This document shows positions 21,901-32,599 of a DNA stretch of 64,000 bases, piece by piece; position 1 is the first letter of the stretch; each line of letters opens with the position of its first letter. The stretch spans positions 16,880,677 to 16,944,676 of the forward strand of contig JAJEKV010000011.1 in assembly GCA_021234155.1 (NCBI GenBank). The letters run 5' to 3'. Origin of the DNA: Isoetes taiwanensis (Eukaryota; Streptophyta; Lycopodiopsida; Isoetales; Isoetaceae). The translations under genes and the position numbers were made by a program. Under the pieces are notes generated by a model. That model worked only from the letters and a program-made list of their open reading frames with translations, was not told where the DNA came from and did no database searches.

Positions 21901-22302
21901 AAAATGGAGGGTCGTGTCCCAATCACCTGGCATCCACCTGTCGTCCACCTGGCGCCGACGTCCACCTAGCACATGCCAGGTCACATGCCCGTTGGCACCA
22001 CGTGGCAAAGACGTCTGACATGGCATGTGGTCTGTAATGTCACGTGATGTCGCATGCGACGCCACGTCGCCGACATCCACCTGGCATCCACCTGTTGTCC
22101 ACCTGGCGCCAACGTCCACCTGGCGTGACAGATTTTCCCAGTCACGACGTCAGACGTCGCAGTACACATCGCATGCGACATGTCTGCAACGTGAGCGCGA
22201 CGTGACGTCGCATTGACGTGACATGGTCACGTCAAATGTGACGTCACGTGACTCAAACATCGCAACCCCACGTCGCTAAATGACCATTCTCTTGTTGTGA
22301 TG

Positions 22303-22332
22303 GTAGCTCAGAGTATGTGATGTATAATGAGA
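22303..22332 (+). pseudogene. Tyrosine recombinase middle fragment between two insertions
   Basis: These 30 bases continue the recombinase frame across the CACTA site (..LESD + GSSEYVMYNE) and end in the 9-bp ATAATGAGA that is duplicated at 27646-27654. EYVMYNE followed by TTSKT (from 27655 on) matches the E..ERTTKT region of the family. The frame joins on both sides with no base lost. Confidence 0.7.
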
Positions 22333-25300
22333 GAGGAGCCTCTGCAGCAGTGACGGCCTGGACGGACATGTTTCCACTTGAATGTAAAATTCTTAAAGGA
22401 TGTTGACTTTCAAGAAGGCTGCAAGAACACTTGGACAACTGCCTTCACCCGACATCGAGGCATGGCTGGCATAGTGGATGCAATTGCGGCAGTCAAAGGC
22501 TTTGCCAAACAGTGGGTGTTGAAGGTATTCCTGGCAAACCTTCAACCTCAATGGTGCAGAACCTCCAGGTTGCTATAGGCAACCACTCTGTGAGAAAATA
22601 CTGCAAAAGAAATGCTCAAACAGCTATGGTAGATTAGTTTCCCGAACAACAAAAAGACTATCACAGCAAAATCCTTCCCAAGTCAGATCTTTTGAGCTTT
22701 TATCTATTAGATCAATCTTGTTGAATACTAGGGAGAGTGCTTGAGTAGCCCAAGAAAGTCTGTTTGAAGATTCTTAGGGTAACTATGTGCAATTAATCAA
22801 ACTGACCGGGTCAATTTTTGGTCAATAGCCCAACCCGAGAGCTCTTTTTTGCAAATGTATGAACAGGATGTCTTTTCAAGTTTTATCAACTGGAATAGTT
22901 TTTTATGACTCTGCTGAGTAGGTGCATAGAGTTTTTCTTGAGGTCTTATCCCCCTTTTTTTGTTTATGAAGATTTTGATTAATAAGTGGCAACTCTAGTT
23001 CGAATATGAATAAATGGAGAATTCTCGTAGGAAACACAATGCTTGATTGATCTCTTTAGATAACCTTTGGCTTGTGAAACGAAAACCTACACCTAGACTT
23101 GTTAATTGAATTAAGATCATTAATTTGCTTCAACACTATGCTCTAGATTATCAAATGAAAGTAGTGCTTACCAAGGTCGGATTTTCTTTCATTGAATCAT
23201 CACACAGAATAAGAACATAAATTCCCAAGCTTAGAGTCTTGGGCACAGGATCAGAATTATTTAAATGAAGGTACACATTCAAGTAGTTTGCATCAAATAA
23301 ACAGGTATTTCATGCAAGGCAGATCATTCTTAGCTCATGCTCCGCAAATCCGGTCCAAATACAGTCTCAGACGTCGAATCTTTCGCGCAGAAGCCGGGCC
23401 CTGTTTCAAAGATGTTTCCCCTTTTTATTTTCTCATTTCCGGCACATTCTTGGCATCTGGATTTGTTTTATTTTGGCTTTATGCATGTTACGATGTTTCT
23501 TGAGGCACAAGAGTACAAAAGGGATGCTTATGATTGTCAGGCCAGATCCACCGGAGAGGTCGGATCTTGGCCTGACCTTTTTAGGTCAGTGAATTTTGCA
23601 GAGGAGAAATATCCCACAGGCCTTCTTTGCAAAATAATACCAGTGTAACATGGCACATGGGGATTGGGTGAAATGAGACTTAGGCAAAGGGGTACATAGA
23701 AAAATCAAATGCTAGCATTTTCTAGCCATAGGGCACTTTTCCCTAGAATCCAAACTATAGGGCCAAACCATGGTCTATTTGGGAATCTTTTTTGTGCCAC
23801 ATGGAATCTTTTCGATGCCCTACCCTATGGAAGAATCTCTTTGGAAAAAAGGATTTGTTTATTTTTTTGGAATGGGATGGTTTTGAAGATTGCACATGTG
23901 GTAAGCATAGGGTATGTGTAGGCAATCCAAGGGTGACATGGCATGGGGTGACTTGGCATGTGGTGACTTGGCAAAAACTTTTCCCCTAGTCAAAAACTTT
24001 GTGAGATGAAAAAAAGGAATATGGTGTTTGATGAGGTGGCCAACTTTGGTGAGGTGGATGATGACATGGCATATTTTGTAATGTAAGTCCATCAAATGCA
24101 AATTTGGCCAATTGTTTTGACCATGTTTGGGCTTATCTTTTGCACAAGCAACTTGATATTGAAAATGTGGGCTCCTTCTCTCTCCCTTTGACTTAGAGAG
24201 AGAATGTGTCATCTTGACCATTGGTAGGTCAATTCTTGTGCGGATTTTCGTGTCTCAAGTGAATGGAGGGTATATCATGGATGGTGTAAGAAGTTTTTGA
24301 CTAGGAAAAGAGTTTGAGCCATTTTGGGGTATGTATAGAGGTAGAGATGAGTGAGGTGAGGCAAATGGAGGCAAAGGGTGCTCAAAGTGTCAATCATGCC
24401 CAAGAATTTGAATTTGAGTGAACATCTTACTTCTCAAGGGGTCTTCCCATCTTGATATTGCCACGAAGCTTCCTTAAGTTGACCTTGCCTTCCTTCTTGT
24501 GTGTCTTTGACTTTTTCACTTTAAATCCTTTCTTGTCATGTTTCAAATGAAAGTCCTTGCTTGGTTCTTCAGCTCGAGCTCTTGAGTTGACTTGGTCCAT
24601 GCACATGTTTCAACAAGTTGTTAGCCATTAATGTGAAATGCCATTTGCTCTTCTATGCTGCCAAATCATGGCAGCAGTGGGGCCGAGAGTCTGCAGTAGC
24701 AGGTCATGCTTTATTGGACACTTTGTATCAAGACCTGCTCCGTTCTTGACAGGGACTCTTTCCAGGTGTTCATGATCGAGATATTTTGGCACAGATCCAA
24801 GCATTGGAGGAGGAGCAAATCCAACAGGCAAAGACAAAGGTAGGTTTACCGTGGTTTCATGATGGAGATCGTTGTATAGGCTCACCATTTTCGGATGACG
24901 TCAACCATGTCCTCATTGCTTTTGCCAGATAGTTCGGTGCTAACAGAGCTGACCGAACTCAAGCAATATCTTCATAGCCACTTTTAGACTTTTTTTTGCT
25001 GAGGACCATCTTCCCTTTCAATCAGAAATGCGAGATGCTATTTTGTCTAGAATTTCCCCCATCATCTCTGACGAGCAGTGCGTGTCAATAGAGGCGGCTA
25101 TGACAACTGATGATTTAGGTTCGGCAGTCTTTGAACTTAAAAGAGGCAAATGCCCAGGTTTGGATGGTTTGCCAATTGAGTTCTTCTAGGAGTATTGGGA
25201 ATGGCTGGAGCCAGATGTATATGATGCTTTCTGTGACTTTCGGCGGTCCACTGCTTTGGATAGAATTCTAAACGCAGGTGCCATCTCACTCATCCCCAAG

Positions 25301-27645
25301 GTCAGGGATCCTCAAACTATTTCAGACTGGCAGTCCATCACCTTATTATCATCTGTATATAAGATCTTTGCCAAGGCTTTTGCAGAGCGGGTGAAGGACA
25401 TCTTGACAGAGTCCATCTCAACAACCCAATCAGGTTTTCTTCCAAAACGATGCATTCTGAACAATGTTGTTGCTGCTTACGAGGGAATTTATTGGGCACG
25501 TAAGCAAAACCTTCTAGTTGTATACCTTAAGCTTGATTTTGCGAAGGTTTATGACAGTGTTAGCTGGGAATTCATGCGTCGCTGTATGCTGAGACTGGGA
25601 TTTGGGTAACAATTCCCATCAGATATTATGAAGCTGCATGTCTCTGCTCGGGCGACTGTTATGTTCCATGGTGAGCCGTCAGATGCCTTCTCACTCGGTC
25701 GTGGTATTTGCCAGGGATGCCCTTTAGCACCACTGCTTTTCACAATTGTCGCAGAGGCTTTGTCACAATTATTCACCATCGCAACCACAGAGGGACTTCT
25801 CCATGGTCTTGCAATGGAGGATGGTACACATCAACACGCAGACGATACGTACCTCTTTCTAGTCTCTAATGCTGAGAATCTTGCAACTGCCAAATTGCTC
25901 TTAGACACTTTTTCACTGGCTTCCGGTGTCCTTGTGGGGTGGCAAAAGTGTACAGTTTTATGGACATTGGATACTCAACTCTGGCGTGTGCTCATGATTA
26001 TCCATGGAATTTACTTGCGCATGGACATGCCATCAAGTTGTTGGGGATTCCAGTTGGCATCCATATTACTATGGGAGCTGCATGGGAGGAGATCATTGAG
26101 GATTTGGAGAAGCACTTGTTCTGGTGGTCCACCGCAAAGTTGTCTCTTGCGGGTCGCATTACAGTGGCCAAGTCAGTCCTTAGTAGTACCTATGATTATA
26201 TGGCTTCCATACTGCTAGCCCCACAGAACAAAGTACTGAGGTAGGTACTGAGGAAGGTGCTGTGATTAAGGTGGCATGGTCGAAGTGCATCCTTCCCAAA
26301 TGGGCAGGTGGTCTGGGTATGATGGACTTCTTACTGCAGAGCAAAGTCCTTATTTCAAAGTTCATTTGGAGACTCCTGAATGGTGAAGATGATTCTCCTG
26401 ATTTACGCCTTCTTAAACAAGCCCTTGGTCACTATATCCCTCTAGGCAAAAAGGCTGTCAAACCAGTCCTACCTTGGGCATTATTTCAGACTCTGCCACC
26501 TTTTCCAAGTGCTTCTCTATTTTTTCGTGGCTTGTTGACAGCATGGGAGGCAGTCAAACATCTTTTCTGGCCATGCCCCTCCATCCACACCCTATTGGAG
26601 ACTCCATGGTGGTGGGCACCACTGCCCCCAAACCCCTCAGCACCTCCACTGGCAGCATTAGTTCATCCCCTTACACAGAGACGATGGATTCTGGCAGGCG
26701 TTGTCTCTATTCAAGCATGGTATGAAGGGGGTCGCCTACTATCTTGGCCTAAATTTCAGGCAAAGTCCCTGCTCTCTCATTGGGATATGTCTCTATGGGA
26801 GAAGGTTGCAGAAAATTTGCCTTTTGTAGTGCAAGTTGGTGTTGCTGAAAGAGTGCCATGGGATTGTCATGAAAATATTCACAAAGGCAAGCACTTTGTC
26901 AGATCAGCATATCGCCTTCTTTTAGCATCACAGCCCCTCCAGTTGCCAGATGGGTGGCACCTACAGGTTCCACAACGCACTTTCTGTCGTACATGGCAAT
27001 GGCTTTGGGATAGGTTGCTCCACCCTAAAGTCTCTGTACTATGGTGGCAGGTTATCCACAAGTGCCTGCGCGTTAATGCCTTCCGACATCGCTTTGATCC
27101 TCGCATATCTGCAGTATGCCCGCTCTGCCTTTTAGCCATTGAGACTCTTGAGCATTGTCTCTTTGATTGTCTAGAGTTTCAATCAGCGTGGTCCTGGCTA
27201 CAAGGCCTGTTTAACAGTACATTGGACTGTTGATGCATCCTCTTGGCGTCCTATCCTAATGCGTGGCCCTCAGTTAAACAGAGGGCATTCCTTCTTGGTT
27301 CTGGTTGGCTCCTATGGTCGATATGGGAGCATTGCAGACACCATATATTCCAAGGCATTTATTCATCTGCACATGGTGTTATTACGGTGGCCCAGAAAAA
27401 GATACTGACAGCCTATGAGTGCCCCTCTCTTGATTCAGAAATGATGGAATGCATTTGGATTCAGTATCTTCGAATTGATTCTTATCGTTAGTCTCCCTTT
27501 CTGGAGTAAGCACATTGTGCTCCAGGCTCATGCTCCTGTGGCATCTTTTTTGTGCTTACGCGGTTAGATGAGACATGTAAATTTTGTACTTTTTATCTGA
27601 TTAATAAACTTTTTGGCTTTCGTCTGTAAAAAAAAAAAAGAAATA
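22333..27645 (+). mobile_element. L1-type LINE, degenerate, in the recombinase gene
   Basis: Target duplication ATAATGAGA at 22324-22332 and 27646-27654, with an A12 tail at 27628-27639. Reverse transcriptase pieces are clear at 25080-26260: KRGKCPGLDG, AGAISLIPK, QSGFLPKRCI, YLKLDFAKVYDSVSW, GICQGCPLAPLLF and HADDTYLF (catalytic ADD). The 26262-27233 frame holds the C-terminal part with a zf-RVT-like CPLC......EHCLFDC. The RT frame is broken by an in-frame stop near 25607 and a shift near 26220-26262. The first 2.3 kb has no readable ORF1 or endonuclease. Its 3' end matches the truncated copies at 8000-8660 and 44660-45096. Confidence 0.85.
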
Positions 27646-27654
27646 ATAATGAGA

Positions 27655-28370
27655 CGACTAGCAAAACATGTAGGACGTCTGTGACACGATATGATCCAAG
27701 CCACTTTAGACATGCGATTTGGAGCTTTGAGGAGGACTTTCAGCGTACATACAAGCAGTACATTCGGCATCTTCCTCCTAAAGAGAACACTGCACCAAGA
27801 ACATTGTTTCTGCAACCAATTTCAAATTATAAACCTGGAGTAAGTCTAAGTTCATGTCTTTCGAGTTTGATTTGTTTTTTAATTTTCTGTTTTTGTTGTT
27901 TCAGTCTTGGTTTAGTAAATTTAGAGTTGTGAGAAGGGTATTTCTAATTGGATAAAAGAAATGGGTGCATTTCTTGACGTCGAAATCTGCAATAAAAGTG
28001 GTCGCCTGTCGACTGTTACGCGTATGTCGATGGCTGGGGTTCCTCCAGAAATTGGAAAGTTAATTAAAGGGCATCAGAAGACAGAGAGTCCTATGAAAAG
28101 TACGTGAACGTCTTTAATTTTCTTTGTTTTTTTTATTTTATTTTACTAATTATGGGGGCATTACTGTTGCATCGAAGCAAGGATTCGAATCGATACTGCT
28201 ATGAGTGTGAATAGCAAGCCCTATAATGATGACGGCAGTTTGAGGTTATATTCGGATGTGCTTACTGAAATGATGAAAATGAAGGAAAATTCAATGCTTG
28301 GTTCGCATTCCTCTAAGTGCTTGGTTTCTCCATATAGTGCTACTCTAGATATTCCTGCTCCAGGTAAATT
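27655..28370 (+). pseudogene. Tyrosine recombinase, C-terminal catalytic part
   Basis: It continues the split gene: TTSKTCRTSVTRYDP, then F...YKQYIRHLPPKE and LFLQPIS, a GTAAGT donor near 27840, and an exon from about 27904 beginning SWFSKFRV. After a one-base frameshift near 27940 come SNWIKEMGAFLD and NKSGRLSTVTRMSMAGVPPE, ending GKLIKGHQKTESP. This is the box II pattern of tyrosine recombinases (H/K..GR...TR...AGVP........GH). The Arg and the GH are present; the family's usual first His is Asn-Lys here. A donor (GTACGT) follows, and a further exon (about 28175-28365, RIRIDTAMSVNSKPYNDD) supplies a tail. No clear nucleophilic Tyr follows the GH motif. Confidence 0.75.
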
Positions 28371-28439
28371 TAGTCTAGTTTTTCTTTTATTTGAATTTAT
28401 TGAAGATGTTAAATTGTTGTAGGTCTACATCATGCTAGT

Positions 28440-29036
28440 TCATCTTTCTGAAGTTCATGCTAATTTCTGAAGTCAAATAAGCTTCTTGAGAAGTATTTTC
28501 CTCCCAGTATTGAAGTCAAAGATGTTGGTAAGATTTGCTTTTTATTGTTTATTATTAGTTCTTCAAATTTAATTGGCGCTACGTTCAATAACTGTACTTT
28601 TCTTCAAGTTCCAGATTCTAATGCTTAGTTCCATACTTGAACAAGGGAAAGAGCATTTTAAATATGCCAAACTGATGAGCATTACTGTTTCAGAAACTGT
28701 GTTAGAAACTGTGTGAGAAATTTACCAAACAGGTTATAACCTTTGAAAGTAATTTTGGAGGTATTGTAATGTTGCATGCACTCCAATTTCGTATCTATTG
28801 AATCAATGCAAAACAAGTTCAAGAGTTTATGAGTTAAAATTTCAAATAGTTAACATTTATAAACAGTTTAGAAATTAAGATGATTGTGTCTTTTATATGA
28901 TTTCGAATTGTAATGTTCTGGTGGCTTGCAATAGCGGTGCTCTAAGCGGCGCCGCCAATAGGCTAAAAACCAAAAAATTACCTAAAATAAACACACACTA
29001 AAAAAATCCAGGAATTTTAATGGACTGGCGGTTTAC
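28440..29036 (+). repeat. 3' non-coding part and right terminus of the recombinase element
   Basis: AT-rich, no ORF. The final 110 bp (from GCTCTAAGCGGCGCCGCC near 28939 to GGCGGTTTAC at 29036) aligns closely with 58510-58608, including AAAAATTACCT, AAAAAATC.AGGAATTT and the last ten bases. Confidence 0.7.
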
Positions 29037-29041
29037 GTATA

Positions 29042-29136
29042 TAAGAATGTTCTTTTACAGGACATTCCAACATGGAAGCCACGCCGACGCGCGCGTCGCT
29101 GACACGCCGGAATGTCCTGTAAAAAGGACATTCTTA
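29042..29136. mobile_element. 95-bp hairpin MITE
   Basis: About 27-bp terminal inverted repeats (TAAGAATGT...TTTTACAGGACATTCC and its complement) enclose a GC-rich loop with CGACGCGCGCGTCG, itself palindromic. It lies six bases past the end of the recombinase element. The target duplication is not certain. Confidence 0.65.
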
Positions 29137-29139
29137 AAA

Positions 29140-31380
29140 TGTGAAGTTCACCTAGGGTTTATTCTGTGTATTTTTTTCACACCAGCTCTATCGGGCCTAA
29201 AGCCTTTCCTCAAATTCTAGCCTATCCACGTGTAATTTCCATGTCATCAAAATCTGATATGCCTTATTTTGCACCGTCAGATCTCTACTTTCGCAAATCT
29301 AAGGCCAGCAAAATTAGAAAATCGGCAAAAAATAGCTACGGAGATAGAAAGGGTTCCATCAGACTTTGTGAAGGAGATGGCATCAGATATGTGAAGCAAA
29401 GCATGAACTTTTCTTGTCATTTTACCCTCAATCAATATCTTTGTTTGCAACTCTTCACCGTTTCAGGAGGCGACTGTGGCCTTAATTGAAAACTGCTTTG
29501 CTTTTGCAGAATGATTTGCAATTTGGAGTTGGCTTGCGGTGGACGAAGCCTTTCTTGGGATGTCCTTGTTTGCCTTATCGTATTTTCTTGCAGGCTTTTA
29601 GGCCGATTCTAAGCACCAGGCCATCTCTAACAGGTTGCGGTTGTTTTCCATCTGGGGTAAGCAGTTATTTGTCTTCGCCTTTGTACTTGCGGCTACACTG
29701 GATTTCGTTTTTTTAACAAAGAACATTTCGTCCTTCCTGTGCAGACCACTTCTCGGATGGATCTTTAGTAATAGACTACTCTCAGCAGGCAACCCGTTTC
29801 TTCTTGCAGGCAACCTGTTTCTTCCAGCAGGCAAGCGGCCATATCAGATCTTTTCCCTTTTGGTGTCCCGTGCTCATTTTTAGGGATGTGCCTCCCATTT
29901 TCGACATCTATTGACCTCTGTTAATGGGGCAACCATTTATGGGTCATACACTACGATCTAACCATTGAATCAACTTCTGGAAGTGCTATTTCCGGCTCAT
30001 TTGCTATCACATGTTGATCTCCTTGCAGTTTGAACTTTTCATTTGGATACCATGTTCATTATGGAATAAACTATTGTGAGAGATTCTATTGTTTGAAATC
30101 CAATTGCTTTGCCAGAACCATGCTTAGTCTACCTGCTGCAAAAGCCATTGCAATCCAATACCAATTCTTGGAGGCACCAGATCGTGGAACCAGTGGAACC
30201 AACCTGTTTGCATCAACATCATCATTTTATTCTGGAAATTTGTTTGTGCTTCTTAGCTGTTGTTTACTTAGTTGGAGAAGCGAATCTAATTCTTCAAGGT
30301 ACTTTACAGCAAATTGGATCCATGGTTCTTCATGCATTTCTTTTCTACCATGTGCATTATGAACCAAATGAGGCAGACTCGACCATTCCAGATAAGCATC
30401 TCTATTTCTTCTAGTGGTTATAACAAGTTCGATTACCTCAGATAGTACCGAGGTGATTTATGCTTCATTTCTGTCAGATGTCTGATTTGCCATAATCTAT
30501 TTGTTTAGGTGTCATGTGGGTTCATGCAAGATCTCTTTAAGGTTCCTTTTTCATCAGGAATTGGAAGTGGGCCTTAGTCAATTTGATTTTTCTGAAAATG
30601 TCACTCCTTTATAAATGGTCCATGCAAGTTTGTACTCTGTTGTATAATCAGAACATCAAATGTATTTTGCCATATTTGATATATATACAATAGAAATTTG
30701 AAAGATGTGCATCTAGACTTATTTTTAGAGCTTCCCTTGAGCTTTCCAATGGATACTTTTGCTTGAGAAATGGTTCTTGCATTTGGAAGTTATGCCCAAT
30801 TATCTGCCAGCTGGTGGGCATGCCCCATGGTGAACACAGTCGTCTCAGTTCTTGAATTTAAGAAGGAGGTAATGAATCATTTGCCAATTCATTTTAATTT
30901 ATATCCATCTATATCCTGTAGTATGTATTTAGAGTAGTTAATTGGACAATAGAGCTTTCTTTTTGGAGTTACTTCCATGTTTGTACTCTGCTGTAGAACT
31001 AGAATCGCAAATGTATTTTGCCCATATTTGACATATATACAATAGAAATTTGAAAGATGTGTATCTAGACTTATTTTTAGAGTTTCCCTTAATCTTTAAA
31101 TGGATCTTGCATTTGCAAGTTATATGTTGGACATGCCACATCGTGAACATGGCCGTCTCATTTCTTGGAGATTTAAAAGAAAAATAAAACTAATGAACTA
31201 TTTGCCATTCTTTTTAATGTATATCATCGTGTAATCAAACCATATATAATGCATACACTTTGATTCTATTCTTCGAGATTCTTTGATGCTCCAGTGCATG
31301 CGCGCCAAGTGTCGAAATTTTTTTTCTAGGAACATTTTTGTATTTTCCTAGTTAATATTTATTGAGGAGGAGCCACAACC
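29140..31380. repeat. Gene-poor stretch with two local duplications
   Basis: A 24-bp unit (GCAGGCAACC.GTTTCTTC) is repeated about three times near 29785-29840. A segment of about 170 bp at 30625-30800 (with ATATATACAATAGAAATTTG) recurs with changes at 30975-31150. Open frames near 29486-30414 match no family I know. The RNA or protein role, if any, is unknown. Confidence 0.5.
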
Positions 31381-31399
31381 ACGTGTCTCCCCACGTGCA

Positions 31400-31672
31400 C
31401 TTTGCATTTATTGCGGCCATTAATACACTCTAATAACTTGATGAGACATGTGTGCATGCACTTTGCATTTATTGCGGCCATTAATACACTTTGCATTTAT
31501 TGCGGCCATTAATACACTTTGCATTTAACGTGCACTTTGCATTTATTAAGCGCCATTAATACACTCTAATAACTTGATGAGACATGTGTGCACTTTGCAT
31601 TTATTATGCCATTAATACACTTTGCATTTATTGCGGCCATTAATACACTTTGCATTTATTGCAGCCATTATT
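31400..31672 (+). repeat. Minisatellite, unit about 27-30 bp
   Basis: The unit ACTTTGCATTTATTGCGGCC followed by ATTAATACAC is repeated about eight times with small changes (ATTGCGGCC, ATTAAGCGCC, ATTATGCC, ATTGCAGCC). A longer phrase (TCTAATAACTTGATGAGACA) is duplicated inside it. Confidence 0.85.
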
Positions 31673-31998
31673 CCGACGTCCGCCATAGCCAGACCGTGCT
31701 TGCCCCTGCATACAAAACTCCGGCGCCATTGCAGTCCACAAGGCATTTCTGTGGACCAATGCGGCCATGCGAGCGATGATGAGACAACCCCGCAGATCCA
31801 CTTCCATTCCATGCATACTTCAAACAAGGTGCGTGCTCTATATCTCTCATCCCATTCCCTTTTCGCCCATACGATAGATGGCATCTTTGTTTGATTACCA
31901 TGAGGTTCCCCGGATCTATTCTTCAACAAATCAAACTAGAAACATTAAACAAACAAATTACATTAAACAAATGAGGCAGAGATAAAATTTTATGCTCA

Positions 31999-32425
31999 CC
32001 GCGTTAATGGCCAAGTGGTTAAGCTAATGGTTATGGGAAACCCCGTCTCGGGCTCAAAGCCCACTTGCCCATCATCGGGGTGCAGACTAAATAAACAAAA
32101 GGTCCATCGTGTTGTTAGCCTAGTGGTCAGGGCCATTGGTTCCGGTATCACCCACCCGGGCTCAAAACCCACCGACTAACAATGGATGGCGAAAGAGATA
32201 ATGGCAACCGCTACTGTTAGCCTAGTGGTGGTCGCCATTGGTTCCGGGCAAAGACCCATCCAGGCTCAAACCCCACTGACTAGCATCGGGTGATAAAAAG
32301 GAGAGGATAAAAGAGAGAAAGGGATACCAGCATTGGGAATCTCATGGTCGTCTCGCAGCAACTATCTATCGTATGGGCAAGAGGACACAAGGCAACAATG
32401 TGGGTTCAAATCCCGTTTGTTCGGC
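31999..32425 (+). ncRNA. Four tRNA-like modules in a row (tRNA-derived SINE heads)
   Basis: Each module has a pol III A-box-like and a B-box-like string at tRNA spacing. Module 1: TGGCCAAGTGG (32008-32018) and GGGCTCAAAGCCC. Module 2: TTAGCCTAGTGG (32115-32126) and GGGCTCAAAACCC. Module 3: TTAGCCTAGTGG (near 32218) and GGCTCAAACCCC. Module 4: only the B side is clear, GTGGGTTCAAATCCCG (32400-32415). No module folds as a clean cloverleaf with a recognisable anticodon arm, so these look like tRNA-derived SINE or decayed tRNA copies, not working tRNAs. Confidence 0.6.
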
Positions 32426-32547
32426 AATTCGTAAATGCTACCACATGTGGTCTCGCACCCTTGTGAATAGAAACCCATTATTAAGCATGCATTGCATTGA
32501 CAGGTTGAACGTTAATAGTGGGCCAAACGTCAGCAGGTTGGAACTAG

Positions 32548-32592
32548 AGAAACGTTCGCGGCGGCCTTGGCCGCCGCGATAAGTTTCTTGTA
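32548..32592 (-). repeat. 45-bp GC-palindrome terminal repeat, right copy
   Basis: Inverted partner of 14174-14218 with two mismatches: AGAAACGTTCGCGGCGGCC, TT at the palindrome centre, ending TTTCTTGTA. The spacing between the pair is 18.4 kb. No matching target duplication is seen outside the pair. Confidence 0.75.
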
Positions 32593-32599
32593 TATTTAA

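Larger units (their letters stand above)
17825..22299. mobile_element. CACTA (En/Spm-like) transposon, non-autonomous
   Basis: It begins CACAACAAGAGAAAGG and ends with the inverted match ..ATTCTCTTGTTGTG. About 29 of the first 32 bases pair between the ends. It is flanked by a perfect 3-bp target duplication, ATG (17822-17824 and 22300-22302). CAC ends and 3-bp duplications are the hallmark of the CACTA superfamily. Both ends hold many subterminal copies of ACGTCGCATGCGACGT and CTGTAGCGACGT. Inside are minus-strand ORF1-like exons and a captured kinase fragment; no TNP2-type DDE transposase is seen. Length is 4475 bp. Confidence 0.9.
16091..29036 (+). mobile_element. Crypton-like tyrosine-recombinase element with nested insertions
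   Basis: The left end GTGAACTAGCAGGCAGCGGC and the right end (last about 110 bp, ending GGCGGTTTAC) match those of a second element at 57354-58608. Inverted short ends (GTAAACC / GGTTTAC) and subterminal GCGGCGCCG strings occur at both ends. Inside lies a split gene for a DUF3504-type tyrosine recombinase. A CACTA transposon and a LINE sit inside it, each with target duplications; subtracting them leaves an element of roughly 3.15 kb. No target duplication of the outer element is evident. Classic Cryptons have no long terminal inverted repeats, so the exact class is uncertain. Confidence 0.65.

Noticed and set aside
22378-22637. Frames downstream of the CACTA site resembling a recombinase tail (..NHSVRKYCKR)
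   Set aside because: The true recombinase frame continues after 27654. This stretch lies inside the LINE insertion, so the resemblance is taken as chance.
32373-32582. Working tRNA gene at the fourth tRNA-like module
   Set aside because: A good B box is present, but no acceptor pairing, A box or anticodon loop could be assembled.
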